DNA of 64,000 nucleotides, taken from contig CAWGMB010000019.1 of the NCBI GenBank assembly GCA_963823515.1, forward strand, positions 124,001 through 188,000, in the 5' to 3' direction. The notes beneath the pieces were generated by a model, which made no database searches, was not told where the DNA came from, and worked only from the letters and a program-made list of their open reading frames with translations. The translations under genes and the position numbers were made by a program. Shown here one piece after another: positions 17,722 through 26,112 of the stretch. Numbering within the stretch: the first letter of the stretch is position 1; every line of letters starts with the position of its first letter. Source of the stretch: Miltoncostaea sp963823515 (GTDB lineage: Bacteria > Actinomycetota > Thermoleophilia > Miltoncostaeales > Miltoncostaeaceae).

Positions 17722-18588
17722 CTACGCGCCGGGACGGACCGCCTGGCGCAGCACCGAGGCCCCCGGCAGGCCGTCCTCCTCGCACCGGGCCACCGCGTCG
17801 CGGACGCCCTCGGGCGTGGTCAGCACACCGTCGTAGACGACCACGATCGACTCGTCCCCTGCCTCGAGGTACGTGCTCGCGCCGAGCGGCGTGTAACGCG
17901 TGGCGCCGATCCCGATCACCGCGGTCGCCGGCGCGCCGGCCCGCTCGAGATAGTCGCCCACCGGCTCGAGCGGCGAGCCGGCCGGGCCGGCCTGGTTGCG
18001 CAGCCGCTCCACCATCCAGTCGAGCAGGCGCGCGCCGTAGTACGAGTAGCCGACCAGCGGGCTGTCGATTCCGTACTCGTGGGAGTCGCCGTCGCGGCGC
18101 AGGAAGCTCGCGAGGCGATAGGCCCCCGTCGGTCCTGCGGGCCCGAGATCGGAGACCGCGAACAGCCGGCCGGCCAAGCCCTTCGAATCGGGGCCCCAGT
18201 TCTTCTTGTGGCTGATCTTCGCGGCCCCCGGGCGGCGGATGGAGCAGTCGTTGAACGCCCCGAGCGCCGTCGGGGCGATCGAGCGGACGCGCCCGCGGGC
18301 GTCGTAGCCCACCGTGCACACCAGGCCCACCTCGGGCTCGATCTGGAGGTTCACCGGGCCGTCGCCGGGCGGCTTCACGAGGTCGGCGCTCGACAGGGGG
18401 AAGACCCCGAGGAAGCCACCGTCGCCGGGGAGGTACCACGGGAAGATCCCCTTCGGCGCCTCCTGGGAGGCCGCGGTGACCCCCACGAAGTCGGCCGCCT
18501 CACCCGCCTGCTCCAGATGCCCGGCGAAGTTGCCGGCGACCCCGAGGCCGAAGGCGCCCCGCAGCTCGTCGGAGGGGAGGTCGATCAC
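17722..18588 (-). CDS. DUF5718 family protein, possibly FAH-like fold
   Basis: The protein has GLGVAGNFAGHLEQAGEA near its start, the hallmark of DUF5718. Mid-protein it has PEVGLVCTV, then GAFNDCSIRR and ISHKKNWGPDSKG, ending with FAVSDLGP. The order (acidic-PE-hydrophobic strand, ND-x-S-x-R, WG...SKG, DLGP) resembles the fumarylacetoacetate hydrolase fold, in which those residues hold the metal and substrate; this similarity is my inference. Two GTG starts are possible; 18588 (VIDLPSDE, preceded by a G-run) is preferred over 18624. It is divergent from the DUF2630 gene. The reaction is unknown. Confidence 0.75.
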   Translation of the reverse strand: MIDLPSDELRGAFGLGVAGNFAGHLEQAGEAADFVGVTAASQEAPKGIFPWYLPGDGGFLGVFPLSSADLVKPPGDGPVNLQIEPEVGLVCTVGYDARGRVRSIAPTALGAFNDCSIRRPGAAKISHKKNWGPDSKGLAGRLFAVSDLGPAGPTGAYRLASFLRRDGDSHEYGIDSPLVGYSYYGARLLDWMVERLRNQAGPAGSPLEPVGDYLERAGAPATAVIGIGATRYTPLGASTYLEAGDESIVVVYDGVLTTPEGVRDAVARCEEDGLPGASVLRQAVRPGA

Positions 18589-18673
18589 GCCCCCAGCGTA
18601 TGGGACCCGGGCGCCGGGGCGCACGATGGGGCATGCTCGATGCGGGACCGGCGGCGGCGGCGAGGGAGCGGCG

Positions 18674-18916
18674 ATGGACGACTCACACGTTCAGGCGAGG
18701 ATCGAGGACCTGGTCGAGGAGGAGCACCGGCTGCTCGCCCAGGGCGAGGGGGGCGGCCTCGACGCCGAGGGGCACGCGCGCCTCGAGGAGGTCCGGGTCT
18801 CGCTCGACCGCTTCTGGGACCTGCTGCGCCAGCGCCGCGCGCGCGAGGAGTTCGGCCTCGACCCGGACCGGGTCAGCACACGCGACGAGGGCACCGTCGA
18901 GGACTACCTGCAGTAG
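18674..18916 (+). CDS. DUF2630 family protein
   Basis: The 80-residue acidic helical protein begins MDDSHVQARIEDLVEEEHRLL with GGGAG upstream of ATG 18674. The segment VSLDRFWDLLRQRRAREEFG is characteristic of DUF2630, a short actinobacterial family. The whole protein is predicted to form two antiparallel helices. Cytoplasmic; function unknown. It is divergent from the DUF5718 gene. Confidence 0.85.
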   Translation: MDDSHVQARIEDLVEEEHRLLAQGEGGGLDAEGHARLEEVRVSLDRFWDLLRQRRAREEFGLDPDRVSTRDEGTVEDYLQ

Positions 18917-18984
18917 GGGCCCGGGCCACCTCACCCGGGGTGAGCGCCGAACCGATCACGGCACCGAGGATCCCGAGGTCCGCA

Positions 18985-19602
18985 TCAGCCGTGGATCGCG
19001 TTGAGCCGTGCCCACTGGAGCAGGATCACCGTCTTGCCGTCGGAGATCTCTCCGCTGTCCACCATCTCCAACGCCGTCTCGAGGGGGATCTCGATGATCT
19101 CGATGTCCTCGGCCTCGCGGTCAACCCCACCCCCTTCGTGGACGCGGTCGGAGTGCGAGTAGGCGGCCGCGAAGAAGGTGACGCGCTCGGTGACCGAGCC
19201 CGGGCTCATGAAGAGCTCGAAGACGCGGGTCACAGGGCCGACGCGGACGCCGGTCTCCTCCTCCGCCTCGCGGCGGATCGCCGTCTCGGCCTCCTCCTCG
19301 TCGAGCAGACCCCCGGGGGTCTCGATCAGCATCCCGTTCCGGTGGCCGTTGACGTAGGCCGGCAGGCGGAACTGGCGCGTGAGCAGCACGGTGCCCGCCG
19401 AGGGGTCGTGCAGCAGGATCGTGGCCCCGTTGCCGCGGTCGTACGCCTCTCGGCTGGTGCGGGTCCACGTGCCGTCGGGGCGACGCAGGTCGAAGGTCGC
19501 CTTGCGCAGCACGTACCAGTCGTCCGAGAGGACCTCGACGCCGACGATCCGCACGCGCTCGTTGCGACCGGGGTCCGTGTGGTCGTGCTCGGTCAACGCC
19601 AT
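18985..19602 (-). CDS. nudK: NudK-like Nudix nucleotide-sugar pyrophosphatase
   Basis: The 205-residue protein carries an N-terminal strand pair (VEVLSDDWYVLRKATFDLRR), the segment YDRGNGATILLHD and a Nudix box (GGLLDEEEAETAI then RREAEEETG). It also has the ELFMSPGSVTERV segment and a C-terminal ISDGKTVILLQWARL. This order matches the GDP-mannose/ADP-sugar pyrophosphatase group (NudK), which cleaves the pyrophosphate bond of nucleotide sugars. ATG 19602 is chosen over GTG 19608. No sugar genes are adjacent. Confidence 0.88.
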   Translation of the reverse strand: MALTEHDHTDPGRNERVRIVGVEVLSDDWYVLRKATFDLRRPDGTWTRTSREAYDRGNGATILLHDPSAGTVLLTRQFRLPAYVNGHRNGMLIETPGGLLDEEEAETAIRREAEEETGVRVGPVTRVFELFMSPGSVTERVTFFAAAYSHSDRVHEGGGVDREAEDIEIIEIPLETALEMVDSGEISDGKTVILLQWARLNAIHG

Positions 19603-19655
19603 GCGCACCAGTCTTCCACCCCGCGCCCCGGCGCGCGGGGCTCTGGTCTGCAGAC

Positions 19656-20422
19656 GTGCCGCGCGAAGAGATCCGCTCCGGGCTCACGGACATGGACGGG
19701 TGCTCGTCCACGAGGAGCAGGCGATCCCCGGGGCCGCCGACGTCCCCGGGGCGCCTGCGCGAGCGCGCGACGCCGTTCCTGGTGCTCACGAACAACTCGA
19801 TCTACACGCCCCGCGACCTGGCCGCGCGCCTGCGCGCGAGCGGGCGCGAAGTGCCCGGGGAATCGATCTGGGCCTCGGCGCTCGCGACGGCGCGTTTCCT
19901 GCGCAACCAGCGGCCGGGCGGCAGCGCGTTCGCGATCGGCGGGGCGGGGCTCACCACCGCGCTCCAGGATGTCGGCTACACGCTGACCGAGCGCTCCCCG
20001 GACTACGTCGTCCTTGGCGAGACGCGCACCCACAGCTTCGAGCGCATCACGCAGGCCATCCGGCTGGTGGCGGCCGGCGCCCGGTTCATCGCGACCAACC
20101 CGGACACCGCCGGCACCACCCCCGGGGACCGCCACCGGCCACGGGGGCGGTCGCGGGGCTGATCAACACGGCCACGGGCGTGGCGCCCTACTACGTCGGC
20201 GAGCCCAACCCCCTGATGATGCGCTCCGCGCTGAACGCGATCGACACCCACTCTGAGACGACCGCCATGGCCGGCGACCGGATGGACACCGACGTCGTCT
20301 CGGGTCTCGAGGCCGGTCTCGTCCTCACCGGCTCCGCGCGCCGGGATGGGATCGATCGGTTCCCCTACCGCCCGTCGCGGGTGGTCGACTCGGTGGCGGA
20401 CCTCGTCGATCTGATCGCCTGA
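19656..20422 (+). pseudogene. HAD-IIA (NagD-like) phosphatase, three frame-changing indels
   Basis: Conserved pieces lie in two frames. Frame 1 has LTDMDG, then FLVLTNNSIYTPRDLAARL, YVVLGETRTHSFERIT and ARFIATNPDTAG. The other frame supplies VLVHEEQAIPGAAD just after MDG and, after about 20125, GVAPYYVGEPNPLMMR, MAGDRMDTDVVSGLEAG and ADLVDLIA. A base is missing near 19700, one is extra near 19748-19751, and one is missing near 20124-20128, each in or beside a run of G. The intact gene would encode about 255 residues of a sugar-phosphate phosphatase with DxDG motif I and GDRMDTD motif III. It could be a decaying gene or sequence error. Confidence 0.8.
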
Positions 20423-20449
20423 ACCGGGCGGGGCCGGGTGGACCGGCCT

Positions 20450-21298
20450 TCAGGCGCGCGGGGTCCAGAAGCCGTCGGCGCCGACGTGGTCCTCGTCGGC
20501 GATGCGCCCGAGCTCCTCGCGGGCGGCGTCCCGCGTGATGTCGCGGACCACGGCCACCTCCTTGCTGGCCAGCGGCTCCCCCGCCCAGCGCAGCACCTCC
20601 TCCGCGCTCCCGGGGAGATCGGCACGGCGCACGCCCGGAACCAGATTCGCCATCACCACGTCGTAGACGGCGAAGGGCTGGAAGCCCGGAATGGAGATGC
20701 GGACGCCGTCGTAGGCGCGCTCCATCTCGTACGAGGGGCAGGTGTAGCGCAGGCCGCCGGACCAGTTGGCGAGCCGGGCGTCCAGCACCAGGGCCGCCGG
20801 CATCGGCCGGCGGGCCGCGGCCATGTCCTCCGCGAGGGCCGCCTCGGTGGCCGGATCGGCCGTCCATCGGGCGAGCTCGCCCGGGTCGATGCCGGCGTCC
20901 GTCGCCGCCGCGTCGATCGTCTCCGGAACGTCGATGAGCTCGCCGCGGAAGTGTCGCACCCGGAGCCCTCGCAGAAGGGCCTGCACGCACCCGGGGGAGT
21001 TGCGCCGGGCGGCCACGACGGCACGGCATGCGGGGAGGGTCGCGGCCATCCGGGGCCGCACGCTCGTGTCGATCGGCATGCCGTGCTCGTGCGCGATCCT
21101 CTGCAACGACTGCGATTGCACCTCGGGCGTGACGCCCTTGTCGAGGTGGTCCTGGGGCGACGCGCTGAGACCCACCATCCGGACCTCCCAGACGAGCGAA
21201 TCGCCGTAGAGCCAGTCGAGCCGCCGCCGGAAGGGCTCGGCGCTGAACGCCCACGGGCAGGCCGGATCGGTGAACTCGGTGATGCGGACCGACGGCAC
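20450..21298 (-). CDS. DsbA-like thioredoxin-fold protein with a single active-site cysteine
   Basis: The 282-residue protein opens with VRITEFTDPACPWAFSAEP, where the usual CxxC of DsbA is CPWA, so only one thiol remains. A helical insertion follows, then a late segment with IPGFQPFAVYDVV near the cis-Pro loop. This organisation is like the FrnE/DsbA-related group used in polyketide and glutathione chemistry. With one cysteine it is more likely a GSH-transferase-like or isomerase-type enzyme than a disulfide oxidase. There is no signal peptide. It is convergent with the HAD gene. Confidence 0.82.
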   Translation of the reverse strand: MPSVRITEFTDPACPWAFSAEPFRRRLDWLYGDSLVWEVRMVGLSASPQDHLDKGVTPEVQSQSLQRIAHEHGMPIDTSVRPRMAATLPACRAVVAARRNSPGCVQALLRGLRVRHFRGELIDVPETIDAAATDAGIDPGELARWTADPATEAALAEDMAAARRPMPAALVLDARLANWSGGLRYTCPSYEMERAYDGVRISIPGFQPFAVYDVVMANLVPGVRRADLPGSAEEVLRWAGEPLASKEVAVVRDITRDAAREELGRIADEDHVGADGFWTPRA

Positions 21299-21407
21299 GA
21301 GGACGACGCTACCAACGCCCGCCCGGTACGGCCCGGTGACGCGCGATTCCAGGTGGTGTCGCCGCTGCCGATGGGGTGGGCAGGAGGACGTCGGCCCAGG
21401 AGGGGCG

Positions 21408-21995
21408 ATGCGAGCGGCACTGACGCGCAGGGCGCTGATCCACCGGACGGCGGTGGGCGGAATCGCCGTGCTCGGACCCGGCGCCTTCGCGGGCCCGGCC
21501 CAGGCGGCGCCGGCCGAGGATCGGGTGGCCGCGCTCCGTGTCGCCCTGACGCTCGAGCACCTGCAGGAGGGCCTCTACTCGAAGGCCGCCCGGGCCGAGC
21601 GCATCGGCCCGGCCCTGCTGACCTTCGCCCGCACCGCCCTGGAGCACGAGCGCGAGCACATCGCCGTGCTGCGCGGGCTGCTCGGGCCGGACGCCGCCGA
21701 CCCCCCGCGGATCGATCTGTGGCCGATCGCCGCCGACGAGGCGGCCTTCGCGCACCGCGCCATCGCCATCGAGGATCTGGCGGTCCGGGCGCTGAACGGC
21801 CAGGCGGCGACGTTCGATCCGCAGACCCTCGCCCAGACGGCGCGCATCACCTCGGTCAACGCGCGCCACGCCGCCTGGGTGCGCGGCCTGGTCGGAGCGA
21901 CCCCCGAGCACCACGTCCTCGACTCCGGACGCACGGCCGACGACGTCCGCGCCGTACTGATCCGGGCCGGGTTGACGCCCGAAGGCGCGCGATGA
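21408..21995 (+). CDS. Ferritin-like domain protein with Tat signal
   Basis: The start ATG 21408 follows AGGAGGGGCG. The N-terminus has a twin-arginine motif (LTRRALIHRTA), then a hydrophobic stretch ending AQAAP, so it is probably exported folded. The mature part is helical, with LTLEHLQEGLYSK and ALEHEREHIAVL, giving the Glu and ExxH metal-ligand pattern of ferritin_2 (PF13668) proteins. The 195-residue product overlaps the next, paralogous gene by four bases (ATGA). The role may be metal or oxidative-stress handling outside the membrane; the family is uncharacterised. Confidence 0.85.
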   Translation: MRAALTRRALIHRTAVGGIAVLGPGAFAGPAQAAPAEDRVAALRVALTLEHLQEGLYSKAARAERIGPALLTFARTALEHEREHIAVLRGLLGPDAADPPRIDLWPIAADEAAFAHRAIAIEDLAVRALNGQAATFDPQTLAQTARITSVNARHAAWVRGLVGATPEHHVLDSGRTADDVRAVLIRAGLTPEGAR

Positions 21996-22942
21996 CGCGG
22001 GGACAGCTCACGCGCCGGGGCTTCGTGGCCGGGCTGGGCGCCGGAGCCCTGGCAGCGGCCGGCGCCGGGCGGGCGGGTGCCCAGGAGGTTCCGCGCGATG
22101 ACGACGGACTGCTCAACCTGGCCCTCGCCCTGGAGCACCTGCAGGCCGCCTTCTACTCCGAGGCCGAGACCCGGGGGGCGCTCGGCGAGACCGGGCTGCG
22201 GGCCGCGCGGGCGCTCGGGGGCGTGGAGCGCGCGCACGTCGCGGCGCTCACCGAGGCCCTCGGCGCGGGCGCGCAGCCCCCGCCGCACTTCGACTTCGGG
22301 GGCGCGACGAGGGACGACCAGTCCTTCGTGCGCACCGCCGTGGCGCTCGAGGACCTGGCGGCCGCGACCCAACAGCACCTGCTCCCGCTCCTCGCCACGC
22401 CCGGCCGCCGCGCGCTGCTCGCCGCGATCCGGACCGTCGACGCCGGACATGCCGCCTGGTTGCGCCTCTCCACCGGCGTCGTGCCGGTCGCGGACGGGCT
22501 CGACGACCCGGTCGACCCGGCCGAGGCCGTCCGGCTCCTGGTGCGCGGCGGGTACGCGCTCCCCCGCCCGGGCGCCGGTCCGGGCGGCCCCTGGGCGGTC
22601 GACGCCGGCGATGGACCGGACCTGCTCACGGCCTTCCCGCTCGGCCGCCGACCCCCGGCCGCGGTCTCCCAGGCGCCCGGCGCGGGGGTGGAGGAGCCGG
22701 CCCCCGAGGCCGGCCCGCCCTGGCTGCCCTGGATCGCCGTCACGGGGACGCTGTCGGCGCTGGTCGTGGGAGGCATCGGGCTGCGGGCCCGCGCGGCGGC
22801 GCGGCGCGTGACCGTGGTCGGGCCCGACGAGGGGCCCCGGGTCTCGCAGCAGGCGGGCACGCCGGGCGGGGTTGCCCAGGAGACGGCCGCCGCGCAGACT
22901 GCCGGGGTGCACCCCGCAGGAGCCGCCAGGGAGAGGGTCTGA
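21992..22942 (+). CDS. Tat-exported, membrane-anchored ferritin-like protein
   Basis: The 316-residue product has a twin-arginine signal (LTRRGFVAGLGAGALAAAG), a ferritin-like helical domain (LALEHLQAAFYSEAE, ERAHVAALTEAL, VALEDLAAATQQHL), a Pro/Gly-rich linker and one C-terminal transmembrane helix (about WLPWIAVTGTLSALVVGGIG) with a basic cytoplasmic tail. It is a clear paralogue of the preceding gene, with the anchor added. The two are translationally coupled (ATGA). Together they may form a membrane-tethered complex. Confidence 0.85.
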   Translation: MTRGQLTRRGFVAGLGAGALAAAGAGRAGAQEVPRDDDGLLNLALALEHLQAAFYSEAETRGALGETGLRAARALGGVERAHVAALTEALGAGAQPPPHFDFGGATRDDQSFVRTAVALEDLAAATQQHLLPLLATPGRRALLAAIRTVDAGHAAWLRLSTGVVPVADGLDDPVDPAEAVRLLVRGGYALPRPGAGPGGPWAVDAGDGPDLLTAFPLGRRPPAAVSQAPGAGVEEPAPEAGPPWLPWIAVTGTLSALVVGGIGLRARAAARRVTVVGPDEGPRVSQQAGTPGGVAQETAAAQTAGVHPAGAARERV

Positions 22943-22953
22943 GGGTCGCCCTC

Positions 22954-23826
22954 GTGACGGCCGCGGTCGCGCGCGCCCTGGACGACGACCTGCCGCCGCT
23001 CACGGCCGCGCTCACCGGGCGCGGGATCGACCACGCCGTGGTCGACTGGCACGACCCGTCGGTCGACTGGGCCGGCTTCGCGCTCGTGGTCGTGCGCTCG
23101 CCCTGGGACTACACGCGCCGCCACGCGGAGTTCCTGGAGTGGGCGGAGCGGGTGGCCGCGCTCACCGCGCTCGCCAACCCGCCGGCGGTCATCCGCTGGA
23201 GCACCGACAAGCGGTACATGGCCGACCTGCGCGCGGCGGGCGTGCCCGCGGTGCCCACCTCCTTCGCCGCGCCGGGCGAGACGATGGACTGGCCGCAGGC
23301 CGACGAGGTGGTCGTCAAGCCCACCGTGTCGGCCGGCTCGCTCGACACGGAGCGCCACACCGCGACGCGACGCGCGCGGGCCGAGGCCCACGTCGCGCGC
23401 CTGCACGCCGCCGGTCGGGTCGCGATGGCCCAGCCCTACCTGTCGGCGGTCGAGGGGGAGCGCGGCGAGACCGCGCTCGTGTTCCTCGACGGCGTCTTCA
23501 GCCACGCGCTGCGCAAGGGCCCGATGCTGGTGCCGGGGCTGAGCGTGGTGGGCGGGCTCTACGTGGAGGAGGACATCCGCGCCGCCGAGGCCACCGCCGC
23601 CGAGCGGTCGGTGGCCGAGGCCGCCATCGCCGCGATCCCCGGCGCGGGCGGCCCGCTGCTCTACGCCCGGGTCGACCTCGTGCCGGACGACGACGGCCGG
23701 CCGGTGGTGCTTGAGCTCGAGCTGGTCGAGCCGTCCCTCTTCCTGGCGTTCTCCCCCGGCGCCGCGGAGCGGGCGGCCGCAGCCGTCGCGGCGCGCCTCA
23801 CGACGGGGCCCACCGCCCGAGGCTGA
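22954..23826 (+). CDS. ATP-grasp fold protein (RimK/glutathione-synthetase-like)
   Basis: The protein has an N-terminal VVVRSPWDYTRRH segment, then the ATP-grasp body: IRWSTDKRYMADLRAAGVPAVPT, the nucleotide-binding EVVVKPTVSAGS, and the catalytic end VVLELELVEPSLFL. This set recurs in uncharacterised RimK-related carboxylate-amine ligases. GTG 22954 gives 290 residues, but the frame is open upstream to the previous stop, with LRVAL before it, so a CTG at 22939 may be the true start. It is 11 bp after the ferritin-like pair and its 3' end overlaps the convergent SAM hydrolase by 29 bp. The substrate is unknown. Confidence 0.82.
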   Translation: MTAAVARALDDDLPPLTAALTGRGIDHAVVDWHDPSVDWAGFALVVVRSPWDYTRRHAEFLEWAERVAALTALANPPAVIRWSTDKRYMADLRAAGVPAVPTSFAAPGETMDWPQADEVVVKPTVSAGSLDTERHTATRRARAEAHVARLHAAGRVAMAQPYLSAVEGERGETALVFLDGVFSHALRKGPMLVPGLSVVGGLYVEEDIRAAEATAAERSVAEAAIAAIPGAGGPLLYARVDLVPDDDGRPVVLELELVEPSLFLAFSPGAAERAAAAVAARLTTGPTARG

Positions 23827-24592
23827 GCTCCTGACCGGCGGCGGCGCCCATGCGCTGCGCCGCGCTGCCGCCGTTGACGGCCACCGCCACCATGCCGTGG
23901 CTGTCGATGTGGACCAGCATGCCCTTGGGCGCGGCGTCGGCGAACGCGCGGCAGACGGTGGCCGGATGGCGGCGGTCGCTCACCGCGGCGAAGATGCGGT
24001 CGCCCTGGGTGAAGCCCGCCGCCGCGAGGTCGCCGGCCCCCGCGAGGATCTCGAGGTTGCCGAAGCGGTCGATGGCGACGATCGGGGCGGCGAGCGATCC
24101 GGCGCCCACCGACGGCGGGGGCAGGTCGGGCACGAGCAGGCCGGCGGGGTCGAACGGGACCCCGAGATCCGACGACCGGGCGCCCCGGGCGAGCCGCGCG
24201 GCGGCGGGGGCGAACAGGTCACGCCCGTGGAAGGTGGCCGCGGCGCCGGGCTCGGGCGGGTGCAGGGCGACCGCCTCCGTCGCGCCGAGCGCGGCGGCCG
24301 CCGGGCCCAGCAGGCCGTTGTCGGGGCCCACGAGCGCCCCGCCGCCGGACAGCGCCACCGCCGCCGCTCGGCGCGGGCCCCCGACGCCGGGGTCGACCAC
24401 CGCGAGATGGATCGCCCCGGGCAGCAGCGGCGCGAGGCGCGCCAGGGTGAGCGCTCCGAGCCGGACGTCGCCCGCCGGGATGTCGTGGGCGAGATCGACC
24501 CGCTCACGCGCCGGGCACGATGCGGCGAGCACGGCGTGCAGGGCGCCCACGTACTCGCTCCCCGCACCGAAGTCGGTGAGCAGCGTGATCAC
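23798..24592 (-). CDS. SAM hydrolase / hydroxide adenosyltransferase (DUF62)
   Basis: The enzyme family cleaves S-adenosylmethionine to adenosine and methionine and is homologous to fluorinase and chlorinase. It starts VITLLTDFGAGSEYVG (GTG 24592), with Asp in LTDFG, the DPGVGG motif, VGPDNGLL and a C-terminal barrel with AIDRFGNLEI. The 264-residue length is normal. It overlaps the cobA-hemD stop by four bases (GTGA), making it the last gene of the tetrapyrrole operon. A longer upstream frame exists but is out-of-frame cobA-hemD. Removal of SAM next to a SAM-dependent methyltransferase is suggestive of control of SAM or of its product, but that is inference. Confidence 0.93.
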   Translation of the reverse strand: MITLLTDFGAGSEYVGALHAVLAASCPARERVDLAHDIPAGDVRLGALTLARLAPLLPGAIHLAVVDPGVGGPRRAAAVALSGGGALVGPDNGLLGPAAAALGATEAVALHPPEPGAAATFHGRDLFAPAAARLARGARSSDLGVPFDPAGLLVPDLPPPSVGAGSLAAPIVAIDRFGNLEILAGAGDLAAAGFTQGDRIFAAVSDRRHPATVCRAFADAAPKGMLVHIDSHGMVAVAVNGGSAAQRMGAAAGQELSLGRWAPS

Positions 24593-26112
24593 CGGGCGGC
24601 CGTCGCCCCCGCGTCGGCGAGCAGGGCGTCGACGAGCCCGGGGATCGTGAACTCGGCCGCCTGGGCGTGCACCTCGAGCCCCTCGTCGCGGGCGGTGTCG
24701 CTGGTGATCGGTCCGATCGAGACGACGCGCGGGCCCGAGCGCAGGGCCTCGCGCTCGGCGGCCCCCATCAGCGCCATGAAGCTGCGCACGGTGGACGAGG
24801 CCGTGAAGGTGAGGTGGTCGGCGCCCAGCGCCGCGGCGACATCGGCCGGGTCGGCGGGCTGGGGTACCGACGCGTAGAGCTCGACCTCGTCCACGATCGC
24901 GCCGCGCGCGCCCAGGCCGTCGACCAGCTCCGGGCGCGAGCCGCGCGCCCGGGCGACCAGCGTCCGCACCCCATCGAGCGGCGTGTCGCCGAGAGCTTCG
25001 AGGATGCCCTCGGCCACGAACCGCTCGGGCACCAGGTCGGCCCGCACGCCGCGCGCGGCGAGGCGCTGGGCGGTCGCCGGGCCGATCGCGACGACGGTGG
25101 CCTGCGGCGACAAGGCGCGGGCGTCGCGCCCGCGCTCGGCCAGCCGGTCGAAGAGGGCGTCCACGCCGTTGACGCTGGTCAGCACCACGAGCCGGTACGC
25201 GTCGATCGCGTCGAGGGCCGCGCCGATCTCGGGCGAGGCCGCGATCGGCTCGATGCGGATCACCGGCAGCTCGATCACCGAGGCGCCCAGGGCCCGCAGG
25301 CGGTCGGAGAGCTCGCTCGCCTGGGCGCGCGCCCGGGTCACCACGACGCTGCGGCCGACGAGGGGGCGGGTCTCGATCCACTCGATCGTCGGCGCCAGGG
25401 CGGCCACCGGGCCCACCACGACGACGGCCGGCGAGCCGAGGCCCGTCTCCCGCACGCGGGCGGCGACGGTCCCGAGCGTGGCGATCAGGTGGCGCTGGCG
25501 CGGGGTCGTGCCCCACTGGACGACGCCCACGGGCTCGTCGGCCGTGCGGCCGCCGGCGATCAGGGCGTCGGCGATCCCCGCCAGGCGCCCCATGCCCATC
25601 AGGATCACGAGCGTCCCCGGGATCCGCGCGAGCGCGCCCCAGTCGGTCTGCTCGGAGGGCTTCGTCGGGTCCTCATGCCCGGTGACGACCGTGAACGAGG
25701 TCGAGACGCCGCGGTGGGTCACGGGGATCCCGGCATAGGCCGGGGCCGCGATCGCGCTCGTGATGCCGGGCACCACCTCGAAGGCGACGCCCGCCTGACG
25801 CAGCGCCTGGGCCTCCTCGCTACCGCGCCCGAACACGAACGGGTCTCCGCCCTTCAGCCTCACGACGCGGCGGCCGGCCAGCCCGTATGCGACCAGGGCG
25901 GCGTTGATCTCGTCCTGGGTCATCGCATGGCGGTCCGGCGACTTGCCGGCGTTCACGAGCTCGGCGTCCGGGCGGCAGAGCGGCAGCAGCTGCTCGGTGC
26001 CCAGGCGGTCGTGCACCACGACGTCGGCGCGCTCCAGGGCGCGCAGGCCGGCGACGGTCAGGAGCCCGGGATCGCCGGGCCCGGCGCCCACGAGATGGAC
26101 GATGCCGCTCAC
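24589..26112 (-). CDS. cobA-hemD: Uroporphyrinogen-III methyltransferase / uroporphyrinogen-III synthase fusion
   Basis: This 507-residue bifunctional enzyme has a SUMT methyltransferase (about 1-245: VHLVGAGPGDPGLLT, RLKGGDPFVFGRG, VVPGITSAIA, THRGVS) followed by a HemD domain (about 250-500: VVVTRARAQA, LTSVNGVDAL, TFTASSTVRSF). HemD closes the hydroxymethylbilane ring to uroporphyrinogen III, and CobA adds two methyls to give precorrin-2 for siroheme or cobalamin. The fusion is known in Gram-positive bacteria. It overlaps hemC and the SAM hydrolase by four bases each. Confidence 0.96.
   Translation of the reverse strand: MSGIVHLVGAGPGDPGLLTVAGLRALERADVVVHDRLGTEQLLPLCRPDAELVNAGKSPDRHAMTQDEINAALVAYGLAGRRVVRLKGGDPFVFGRGSEEAQALRQAGVAFEVVPGITSAIAAPAYAGIPVTHRGVSTSFTVVTGHEDPTKPSEQTDWGALARIPGTLVILMGMGRLAGIADALIAGGRTADEPVGVVQWGTTPRQRHLIATLGTVAARVRETGLGSPAVVVVGPVAALAPTIEWIETRPLVGRSVVVTRARAQASELSDRLRALGASVIELPVIRIEPIAASPEIGAALDAIDAYRLVVLTSVNGVDALFDRLAERGRDARALSPQATVVAIGPATAQRLAARGVRADLVPERFVAEGILEALGDTPLDGVRTLVARARGSRPELVDGLGARGAIVDEVELYASVPQPADPADVAAALGADHLTFTASSTVRSFMALMGAAEREALRSGPRVVSIGPITSDTARDEGLEVHAQAAEFTIPGLVDALLADAGATAAR

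Noticed and set aside
20438..22942. 834-codon frame running through the DsbA-like and ferritin regions
   Set aside because: Only the part after 21992 is coding; the first 1.5 kb is antisense or out of frame to clear genes.
23798..25516. 572-codon frame before the SAM hydrolase
   Set aside because: The N-terminal 300 codons are out-of-frame cobA-hemD; GTG 24592 starts the real protein.
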